From: Capronia americana
Taxonomy: Eukaryota > Ascomycota > Eurotiomycetes > Chaetothyriales > Herpotrichiellaceae
Assembly (NCBI GenBank): GCA_016110215.1
Contig: JADWQD010000015.1
Span: forward strand, 558,001 to 622,000
Length of the DNA stretch: 64,000 nt
Direction: 5' to 3'
Part shown: positions 56,158 to 64,000 of the stretch, piece by piece
Layout of the letters: every line of letters starts with the position of its first letter
Numbering within the stretch: the stretch's first letter is position 1
The notes under the pieces: model-generated
What the model was told of the DNA's origin: nothing
Databases searched by the model: none
What the model saw: the letters and a program-made list of their open reading frames with translations, nothing else
Translations under genes and position numbers: made by a program

Positions 56158-57320
56158 CTGACTCTCTAACTCTCGGCTAGTAGCTGCGTACTCATGCGGG
56201 CGGACGCTGCTAGCGACAGGGCTGGAGTCGAAGGCATTTGGAAGATCAAGGACGTTGGATACGGCACGGATGGCACCGCCCGCACTTCTGATCTCTTATC
56301 AAGCGAGAGCACGAGGAGCTAAGCAGACAGTGTGACAGTACCGAGTACGTCTCCCCTTCCACCCCTCCCCAAGCGTGGGCTTTGGGTGGGCTTCGTCTAG
56401 CTCAAACGATGACGTAGTAGTTGTCGAATGGGGCCTAGCGCATCGCTTATCAAAGCTTCGTCACTGGCCGATTTTTTTCTCGCTTCTGCATGTCGCGCTG
56501 GTCTTCGGCTTCTGCTTGTTAGTCCCACGACAAAGCAAGCAAAAGCTCATCAACTCGCCTCCAGGCAACTGCCCAGAATACACCGAGCTGCTGACGCCGC
56601 CGAGACCGCGACGACCTCTTGCTGCCCTTGGCGAGGTCTTTGCTCAGCCTCGTGAATCAGCAGCATTGCAGAGGCCAGATGGCACTCCCAGCCCAAAGAG
56701 ACAGCAGCTCGCATCGAATGTCTCTTCTCTGCTTCCTGCCTTATCTCGCAAAGGGCCGAAACATGCCTGATGCGACAAAACCAGCTTCTAATCCATCTTT
56801 AGCCCAAAGATAACGAAGATCGCTCCAATGTCACGTTACCATCGTCTGGGGACCACATTCATCCCCAGCCTAGGACCACGCCGTGGACGCTCATTCGATT
56901 TCAAGGCACGTCGCCCACAGAGATAACGCCCGCTACCTACAGGAACAAGCTCAAAGGGCGCCAATTGCTTCGCCTTGCCCCACGAAGCTTCTAAGCAAGG
57001 TACACCTGCGAGATAGGCAGCTTAATCCTGCAGCTTGTCGTCACGGCTATCGACCCGTAGGTCTCCGGTGGAGTCGATGGAGTCAGTTCGATCGAGGACC
57101 TGCCTACCAGAGTAGCTTGTCCCGCGAGAGGTCATGAAGCTCCCCTCATCTCGAAGAGAGCTAGAAGCTTTGCGCCTGCTCAAAAGGTAGGCCCTGCCCT
57201 TGCTCGAGTTGAGGTTCCTGCATCCGTTCTGTCTGCTTGCTCGCGTGCTCCTGTGTGGAGTGAAGACCTTGAGCGCATCTTGTGAGAATTCAGCATTTGG
57301 ACTTCGCATTTACAGGCATC
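56158..57320. other. Intergenic, nothing recognised
   Basis: About 1.16 kb between two plus-strand genes. A 131-codon frame at 56375-56770 has a hydrophobic start and a Pro/Arg tail but no known motif, and was not called. Confidence 0.4.
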
Positions 57321-58643
57321 ATGCGTATCTCACGTGCCACCAACATCCTCTTCCTTGCAGCAGCGAACCTGGTCCCATTGTCATCGGGAATACCAGTGGA
57401 GGCACGAAGCGATGTCCTCAAGCGCGCGGCCCCCATCTCCCCCAAGGTGGTCATAATCAGCATGTTTGCACCAGAGGCAGAGGTCTGGTATGGCAAGAAA
57501 TACAATCTTCTGGCACAGAACATCACGGTGTCCGGTCTGTCTCCGCTCTTCCCAGAAGTCCACTGCACGGCGAATGGCAACGTCTGCCAGGTAATCACTG
57601 GCGAGTCCGAGATCAATGCAGCATCGACCATCACCGCCCTTGTGCAAAGCCCCAAATTCAATCTCACCAAATCATACTTCCTGGTCGCGGGCATCGCTGG
57701 CGTCAACCCGAAAGTGGCGACACTCGGCTCCGTGGCTTTTGCCAAATATGCCGTCCAGGTGGCCCTGCAGTATGAGTTTGACATGAGGGATTTGCCCGAC
57801 AACTTCACAACCGGATACATCCCATTCGGGGTGACATCGCCCGATGATTATCCACAAACGTGAGTCTTCCCCTGAACTGGCGAGCCGAACGTCTTGGCGA
57901 TCCTAACACCACGAAACAGGATCTACGGCACTGAAGTCTTCGAAGTCAACGAAGCCCTCCGCGACGTGGCAATCAGCTTTGCCTCTGGGGTCCAACTCAA
58001 TGATTCCTCCGCCTGCGCCGCCTATCGCGCCAAATACTCGGCAGCATCCGCCTACGCCGCCGGAGCAGAAGGTCCGTCTGTGCTCGGTTGTGATGTCGCG
58101 ACATCCGACGTCTACTACTCCGGCACGCGCCTCTCCGAAGCCTTTGAAAACACGACCAGCCTCTGGACCAACGGGTCGGCTACGTACTGCACCACGGCGC
58201 AGGAAGACAACGCCTCTCTCGAAGCCATCATGCGCGCCGCACAGAAGAATCTCACAGACTTTTCCCGGGTAATCGTCATGCGCACGGCCAGCGACTTCGA
58301 TCGACCCCCTCCAGGAGTTTCTGAGATCCAGAATCTCCTGTACGTCAACCAAGGCGGCTTCGGACCCGCCATTCAAAACATCTACATCGCCGGTGTGAAG
58401 GTCGTGGACGGGATCCTGGACGGCTGGAACAGTACGTTCGCCAAGGGCATCGCCCCGAAGAATTATATTGGCGACATGTTCGGCACGCTAGGGGGCAAAC
58501 CTGATTTCGGACTCCCCAGTGATTTGATCAAGATCGGGAAGAGAGCGGACCTGGAGGTGGGACGGATGCAAGGGAATTTGAGGATGAGGCGAGCCGTCCA
58601 GAGTGCCAGGCGGGCTGCCAAGGCCCAGGGCATCGAGGGTTAG
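57321..58643 (+). CDS. Secreted NUP-family (purine nucleoside permease-like) protein
   Basis: Two exons (57321-57859, 57920-58643) give 420 aa. The 60-bp intron (GTGAGT...AACAG) joins DDYPQT to IYGTEVFE. Residues 1-22 are a signal peptide (ILFLAAANLVPLSSG). The body matches the NUP family: PKVVIISMFAPEAEVWY at the start, VHCTANGNVCQVITGESEINAASTI, FLVAGIAGVNPKVATLGSVAFA, LGCDVATSDVYYSG and VIVMRTASDFDRPPPG. These blocks look like the nucleoside phosphorylase fold (GIAG and the TASDFD substrate loop). The name permease comes from a yeast protein that promotes nucleoside uptake. With a signal peptide and no membrane helices, an extracellular nucleoside-processing enzyme seems as likely. Several N-glycosylation sites (NIT, NLT, NFT, NTT, NGS, NST) are present. 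Confidence 0.9.
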
Positions 58644-59326
58644 CTGCCTAAGCTCGAAGAATGAGTTCTGGCCTTGTCCAAGGTATAAAAACAAGGGCCT
58701 TTGGATAGAACGAAAGTGACGAGGAAGACGCGTGATGTCGAAAAAACATGTGCGGTCGGGTCCGGCCAAGGGCAGTCCGTCAGTGTGCATACTGTGACGA
58801 CCGTGGACAGGGGTTGTACCTCGTATCCCGATGTACGAGGCAGGCAACTCGATCGGTCCGATCTTGGCAACCTACATACAGAGTGCACAGAGTGCAGAAA
58901 GGATATAGAGCGTAGTAACCATCACAGTCTGTACCCATGGAAAGTACAGCCCATGTACGAGTACAGCAATTGAGTCCTTGCGTACCCTGTGCAACTCTGA
59001 TCCACCTTCCTACTCACCTAACTGCCTGCTTAACATGCCTGACTGGAATGGAATGGGATTGACTGCCTCAACCCCAGGATAGGATAACATATCATAGAAA
59101 CCGATCCGGTATAATTTGCCTCGCTGCTAGTCGCACGGTAGAAGTGCACACATTCAACGATCGCGTTCGAGTTGTCCGTACTCGGCGGTTAGATCCTTCG
59201 CAACCACACGCATAGGATACAGTACATAGCCAATCACGACTCCCAAGGTCCCACGTACTGCCAACCGGACTCAAGTCTCGAGTTCTGATACATTCTTGCG
59301 TTCGCTCGCCCGTTCGCCCCACCGGC
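58644..59326. other. Intergenic between convergent genes
   Basis: About 680 bp tail-to-tail. Nothing recognised. Confidence 0.45.
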
Positions 59327-60493
59327 TCATTTCTTCCCCTTGCCCTTTCCTCGCGCTTTATTATTATTCCCTTCCTCGTGCTGATCCTTTACAAACCCGC
59401 CCTTGACTAGCGCGTCCCGTGCGACCTGATTGATCAGCCTGAATCGATCGGGCCCCAATTTCACGCCCCCGTACCAGCGACTCACCACGACCAGCACGTT
59501 CCACACATCCGTCAACTGCATGAGATGGAGGAGACGGCCGCCGGCCGCGGTTTCCCCGTCGTCGTCGCAGTCCTGAATGACGATCTCGGCGCCCGCGGAC
59601 GCGGATGCGGACCCTGACGCTGACGATGACGACGACGGCGCAGGCGTCGGACTGCTCCCCCTGATCCGCCACGCCGAGATGTTATGCGTCGCTTGCGCGA
59701 CTTTCTTATTACTCGCCACGAGGTGGCCCAGGGCGTGCTGTGCGTCTTGGAGGGAGTGCACCACACAGGCGCGGGCAATGAACGTGGATTTACTGACGGT
59801 CACGGGCTCGGATAACGTCCAATGCGGTGGCGGGACTGAGGCTGAGGCTGTGGCAGATGGAGCGTCAGAGATGGGATGATGATACTTTGAGCTCGCGGGA
59901 GCACTGGTACGTTCATCGGCGTGGATGAGTGGGCCATGCGGGGCGAGCGAAGGTGAGGCGGACCTGTCTTTAGCATATTCCTCGGCAGCCTCAACCGTGC
60001 CATGCGGCTGACCGTCGACCTCATGATGTTGTCCCTGGGACAGGAGAGGGCCAGCCTCCTCCACGAGGTCGAACAGGCAGACTTGTCCCTCGGTGTAAAC
60101 TCGCGCGAGCACGTCCCGTAGGATGCTTACTGCAACTTCGCCTTGACCTCTTCTTGAATGGTCGCCTATAGACTGCGTGCCCAAAATCTGAGGCGGCGCA
60201 TTGGGGTATTCGGCAGGAAATGAGATGAGGAAGGAAATTGCGGAGTCGGGAAGGCGGAGGACCGCAGTGATGTCCGAACCTGCGCCGGACGGGGATTGCA
60301 AGATGAGAGTGTCGCCGTCGTAGATAGAGGTCAAGGCTTCGATCTCATCCGCCAGAGCGCTGTTGCCCAAGGCGACGCCATCACCGTCAATGCCATCTGC
60401 CAAAGGCATGAGTTTAGGGAAGACGGCAAGGACAACCGAGGTGAACGAAACGGAAGACATTAGGACTAGAAAACTGCTCGGTAAAGCTGCCAT
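59327..60493 (-). CDS. yih1: YIH1/IMPACT family regulator of GCN2
   Basis: Given as one exon, 388 aa, from the ATG at 60493. YIH1/IMPACT binds Gcn1 through its RWD domain and so keeps the kinase Gcn2 from phosphorylating eIF2alpha; it also binds actin. The RWD domain starts at about residue 47 (ALADEIEALTSIYDGDTLIL, FLISFPAEYPNAPPQI). After a low-complexity linker, the Impact domain reads SKSTFIARACVVHSLQDAQHALGHL, HNISAWRI and WNVLVVVSRWYGGVKLGPDRF. A Ser/Ala/Pro-rich insert of about 25 residues splits the Impact domain. The first 35 residues are hydrophobic and poor candidates. An alternative is a tiny first exon from the ATG at 60528, spliced from CCAG|GTATCC to TTGGCAG and joining MIGHDLVP to DGIDGDG. 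The Lys/Gly tail is basic. Confidence 0.88.
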   Translation of the reverse strand: MAALPSSFLVLMSSVSFTSVVLAVFPKLMPLADGIDGDGVALGNSALADEIEALTSIYDGDTLILQSPSGAGSDITAVLRLPDSAISFLISFPAEYPNAPPQILGTQSIGDHSRRGQGEVAVSILRDVLARVYTEGQVCLFDLVEEAGPLLSQGQHHEVDGQPHGTVEAAEEYAKDRSASPSLAPHGPLIHADERTSAPASSKYHHPISDAPSATASASVPPPHWTLSEPVTVSKSTFIARACVVHSLQDAQHALGHLVASNKKVAQATHNISAWRIRGSSPTPAPSSSSSASGSASASAGAEIVIQDCDDDGETAAGGRLLHLMQLTDVWNVLVVVSRWYGGVKLGPDRFRLINQVARDALVKGGFVKDQHEEGNNNKARGKGKGKK

Positions 60494-60713
60494 GAATGGA
60501 TACCTGGTACGAGATCATGGCCAATCATATGTCCAGCCTTGGTCTGCCTCGCCTTCCAATATCAAAGGACAAACTCCGTTGAAAAGACCCCCAGGCTCCT
60601 AGCTCGAAGACCACAAGCAGAGAAGCATCCCACATCATCGTCAAATATCATCGTTTGGTGTACAACTTACCCGCCGACCCGACGAGCGCAACCACGGTCA
60701 TTCCAATACCAAG

Positions 60714-62552
60714 TCATACGCCAACGTCTCCTCCGCTGATGGCATCTCCCTCTTTTTCATTCCCTCTTCCAGTCCTCGACTTTCCTCGCAAATTGACCCA
60801 AGACATGCCAGTTGTGGCGCGGAGACGGCCGCGAAGCACTTCTGAAGGGTAATTCACAGGACTCTCGCCACCAATGAAGATCATTGAATCGTAGATGAAC
60901 GCGCCGAAGAGTCCACCCAGGACAGTACTGATCCACGGCCCCCAGATAAACCAATGGTGACCGAGCGTGAAGGGCACAGTACCAAAACCGGCCCACCATG
61001 TGACAAGTCGAGGCCCCAAGTCACGTCCGGGGTTAAGACAAGTACCCGTGTTGTAACTGAAGGCCATCTCTAACGCGATCGTCAGCAACCCGAGCACGAA
61101 TGCCGCCATGCCTGCTCCGGGTGGTGCATTTCCATCATCTCCCATCGCCAGGACAGATCCAGCCAAAATGGCGGTCGCCACGAACTCGTTAAAAAACGCT
61201 GCAGCAGAGCTAAGGCCGGCTCGTGGTGCCGTCCAGAATGCGGGGCCTGCCAAAATCATGTTAGATTTGGCTCTTGCAACCGCACATCGATACTTACCAG
61301 CGATGGACATATTAGATCCAGCGAACTCCGCGATCGCATCGCGGTACAGTCCATAAGCAATTGCAGAAGCCGCAATGCTGCCGAGCAGCTGAGCGATGAG
61401 GTATTGCCAGAAGTCGTGCCAGGGAAAGCCACGGAAGATTGCCAACACAAGAGAGATCGTCGGATTCATATGGGCGCCAGAGATGCCACCTGCAATGTAA
61501 ATGGCCGTCATGACGCCAAATCCCCATGCGAGATACGCCATCAGCAAGCTGGCGTTGTCATTCCGGCCAGCGCTCATGTGTGTGATCGAGCCACACAGGC
61601 CGATTGTCATGAAGACCATCGTGCCTAGGAACTCCGCAAATGGCTTCCGCAACCTGTGTCGTATAGGACCCCAGGAATTGAAAAATAGCGGTTCTGGTGG
61701 TTGCCGAGCGAGCTTCCAATCCGAGTGGTCGCTATGAGAGTGATAGGTATCCGAATTTGATGAGTCGCTGCTGCGCCGCAGGTTTCCGCCGTCTACACCC
61801 GACTCTGCCGTGCCTCGTCGAGCGCGCAGCGCAGGATTGACAGCCGCCCCACTTCTTATTGCGTACTCCAGTTCACGGCCGACGATTAGGTCTTGCATAC
61901 GGTCTGTAGCAAAATCATTGCCGGGATCAACTGCGATCGTACCACTTGGCGACGGCGGCGAACCCCGCGCTCTGTCATGAGCACTGATATTTTCCCCCTC
62001 AAGCTCCTGCTGCCTGCGGCTCACATCTGTGCTCCTAATTTCGTGCGAGGGTGGGAAGGCGTGTGGGCCTTGAGTGTCCCTGCCGTAGCTCGATGCATTC
62101 GCTGTTGTCGCTGTGCGAAGAAGGTCTTCACTACGGACCGGTTTCTGCGCGTTGCGTGAGGGAGTCACTGTAATCTGCGGTGCAGGTTGTGTACCTGTCG
62201 TGGGCGCGATGTCGTGTGAGGCCTCTTGAGCTGTGATTGATTCTTCTTTCTGGCGTGATGCCGAACTTCTTCGCATGCCATGTCGAATCTTATGAGGTAG
62301 GGGCTCGGCGAGGCTGAAAATGGGTTCAGGATGTTCCCTCGAATTCGGGGTATATTGATATCGATCGTCGCTGGCATGGCTTCCCCGTTGCTGGGTGTCC
62401 GATAGCCGGGAGGGACTCCGAGTAGCTAAGGGTCCTGCGAGAGAAAATGGCGCCGACAAAGGGGTACCAGTTGGTCTCAAATGCCTCGCAGGGCCACGAG
62501 TTGTAGCATTATACAGACTTGATCGAGCCGAGAATTCGCCAGGATTCGACAT
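60714..62552 (-). CDS. Aquaporin/aquaglyceroporin with long N-terminal extension
   Basis: Two exons (62552-61298, 61246-60714) give 595 aa. The 51-bp intron (GTAAGT, TCTAAC branch, GGCAG) is a multiple of three and joins MSIAG to PAFWTAP. MIP channels move water or glycerol across membranes. Residues 1-300 are disordered, polar and basic, as in fungal glycerol facilitators regulated by osmotic stress. Six membrane helices follow from PFAEFLGTMVFMTIGL to STVLGGLFGAFIYDSMIF. The two pore boxes are SGAHMNPT and CLNPGRDLGPR, so the usual NPA/NPA pair is NPT and NPG here. The arginine of the selectivity filter (NPGRD) is kept. The C-terminal 60 residues are basic and cytosolic. Subfamily and substrate cannot be fixed. 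Confidence 0.9.
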   Translation of the reverse strand: MSNPGEFSARSSLYNATTRGPARHLRPTGTPLSAPFSLAGPLATRSPSRLSDTQQRGSHASDDRYQYTPNSREHPEPIFSLAEPLPHKIRHGMRRSSASRQKEESITAQEASHDIAPTTGTQPAPQITVTPSRNAQKPVRSEDLLRTATTANASSYGRDTQGPHAFPPSHEIRSTDVSRRQQELEGENISAHDRARGSPPSPSGTIAVDPGNDFATDRMQDLIVGRELEYAIRSGAAVNPALRARRGTAESGVDGGNLRRSSDSSNSDTYHSHSDHSDWKLARQPPEPLFFNSWGPIRHRLRKPFAEFLGTMVFMTIGLCGSITHMSAGRNDNASLLMAYLAWGFGVMTAIYIAGGISGAHMNPTISLVLAIFRGFPWHDFWQYLIAQLLGSIAASAIAYGLYRDAIAEFAGSNMSIAGKYRCAVARAKSNMILAGPAFWTAPRAGLSSAAAFFNEFVATAILAGSVLAMGDDGNAPPGAGMAAFVLGLLTIALEMAFSYNTGTCLNPGRDLGPRLVTWWAGFGTVPFTLGHHWFIWGPWISTVLGGLFGAFIYDSMIFIGGESPVNYPSEVLRGRLRATTGMSWVNLRGKSRTGRGNEKEGDAISGGDVGV

Positions 62553-63769
62553 TGCTAAGAGACGTGGTTGTTTCTGACGGCAGGTCTTGGGTGCCTCGGT
62601 GATGAAGCAAAGCCTTTTGCGATCACTAAGGTTGTAGGAAAACCAAGTTAAAGAAAGGAGAGCTCAGAATAGTTAAACGTGAAGTCTTTAAGAAAGGCGA
62701 GTATGAAATGCAGCGGTGGTCAAAGCAAAGGAAACTTCCAACCCACTCACAGGCGAGGTTCGCAGAGAACCAGTCTTCATGAAAAGCCCCTTCCGTTGTG
62801 GCGGAGCGTGCCTTCCCTTACCACCAGAATACTGTGTTAAGTGTTAGGGCAGTAAGCGGGATCGTCTGCATAAAATTTGCTTCATGGTAAGAGTTAATGC
62901 GACCATAGCAAGTAAAAGTGACTCGAGACGGAGCCTCAGCGCGAAGTGAAGGTGAATTGAGGTGGAATCAGAACGTCATTTCCGAAATGACGAACTGACC
63001 CAGGACTGAGGCGGGCCCTAACTGTACCAGCTAGAGAAGAATCATTGGCTGGGGGACCCTCAATCCCTTCCGAAACGAAACAGCACGAGGAGAAGATCCC
63101 CATACAAGACCGAGTATGAACAGAGTTTTGCTGGTGGCAACGGCGGACGTACAGAAAGTTGTGCAGTGAACAAGCACAACACGACCCCAAAAGAATTTGG
63201 GGTATTCAAGAAAGATCCAGCCAATAGGGGATTGGTCCGTATGTCTTCTACACGCTTCGTGACGCTTTTGCAGATCAATTTCTCTGTTCATTCTACCTCG
63301 AACACGTGGAGAGATGTAGCATGAGACTGCACAGTACGACTAGAAGACATCCCAGATTGCCTAAGATTTGAGTATGTGATGGTTGCTAGCTTTGATCATG
63401 GTCTTGGCTACGCTGTAGTTTGACTTGGAAATCGTGGAGCGGGAAGGCTAGCATTGTTGTGGAAGAAAGAAAATGAATTCATGGTCAGTCTACAGTTCAC
63501 CAAGGTTTATTTTCTGATCAGAGACCCTAGTAAGTCCGAAAGTCAGCTGCTCTCCTGGGCCATGCACTGCTGTGCGATGCTGGAGGTTGAGGGGGCTTAT
63601 TGTGTACGAGATGGATGGTACGGGGACCATCAAAGCAGTCTTTCGATAATTTCACCCAAAAGAGCTGGATGCAGCATCTCGGGGTGGTGCTAGGCAAGCA
63701 GAACGACAACATGGTCTCATTTTGAGCATTGACGAGCGCAAAGACCCCCTTTCTACGACCCAAAGGGTA
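62553..63769. other. Upstream region of the aquaporin gene, no gene recognised
   Basis: Probable long 5' leader and promoter of the aquaporin. Only short frames without motifs were seen. Confidence 0.4.
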
Positions 63770-64000
63770 AAGTGCCTTGACAACCCCTACGGGCGGTCAC
63801 GCAGACGCTCGCTGGTCAAAAGCCGAACTCCCCCTGGCCTTTGTAATTCCACGGATATTTCAACCCACTCCTGCCTCAACATCAGATACCAAGATCGAGG
63901 ATATTCCGCTTTCGGACCACAGTTTCCGGTGCTTTCAAAATCGACTCCGTCAGGGAAAGGAGTTCTTCGATTGCTACCACGCCACGGACTCGAAGGAAAG
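63770..64000 (+). other. Open frame running off the window edge
   Basis: After a stop just before 63770, the plus strand stays open to the last base in a frame reading ...IFQPTPASTSDTKIEDIPLSDH, then FRCFQNRLRQGKEFFDCYHATDSKE. The composition is protein-like but there is no in-frame ATG. It may be an internal exon of a gene continuing beyond the window, with an upstream intron. No family is recognised. Confidence 0.3.

Noticed and set aside
1..64000. CRISPR array or prokaryotic operon structure
   Set aside because: No regularly spaced repeats; spliced genes on both strands show this is a fungal nuclear sequence.

Overview
The window is nuclear DNA of a filamentous ascomycete (Pezizomycotina). 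Genes are monocistronic and lie on both strands. They are cut by short introns of about 42-180 bp with GT..AG ends and CTAAC/CTGAC-like branch sites, and they belong to fungal families: a Zn2Cys6 regulator, a Clr5-domain protein, an Ayg1-like hydrolase, NmrA, DUF1996, a STAND-type N-terminal domain and fungal ankyrin proteins. The Ayg1-like and DUF7924-like content would fit Eurotiomycetes such as Chaetothyriales, but that placement is only a guess. No CRISPR array, convincing tRNA or intact transposon was seen.

Layout. 1-2705: no gene recognised. 2706-3865: dihydroxybenzoate-decarboxylase-like amidohydrolase (+). 5704-8302: ankyrin protein (+). 9485-9865: small secreted cysteine protein (-). 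10356-11630: glutathione transferase (-) with a minisatellite in intron 1. 12438-16787: two diverged proteins that share a motif block and look DUF7924-like (-), with a doubtful ORF between them. 17615-18650: short-chain dehydrogenase with a frameshift (-). 19025-19948 and 20321-22531: a divergent housekeeping pair, YJU2 and CDC16. 23362-24255: actin-capping beta subunit (-). 24990-26438: protein with a STAND-type N-terminal domain (+). 26841-27935: aldo/keto reductase (+). 29027-30472: F-box protein (+). 30702-32244: Ayg1-like alpha/beta hydrolase in six exons (-). 33541-35341: Clr5-domain protein (-).

38273-43530 holds a cupin (+), a Zn2Cys6 regulator (+) and a metal-dependent amidohydrolase (-), which may form a small catabolic or detoxification group. 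44893-45469: conserved-looking small protein of unknown role (-). 46150-47691: secreted DUF1996 protein (-). 49725-51614: asparaginase fused to ankyrin repeats, with one likely GC-AG intron (+). 52865-54110: NmrA-like protein (+). The asparaginase and the NmrA-like protein are neighbours with a nitrogen theme. 55289-56157: SHB17-type phosphatase (+). 57321-58643: secreted NUP-family protein (+). 59327-60493: YIH1/IMPACT (-). 60714-62552: long-N-terminal aquaporin with altered NPA boxes (-).

All splice sites were deduced by reading the DNA and checking that frames and protein motifs join. None is backed by RNA data. Most genes act independently (splicing, cell cycle, cytoskeleton, sugar phosphates, water or glycerol). 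No classical secondary-metabolite cluster with a PKS or NRPS is present.
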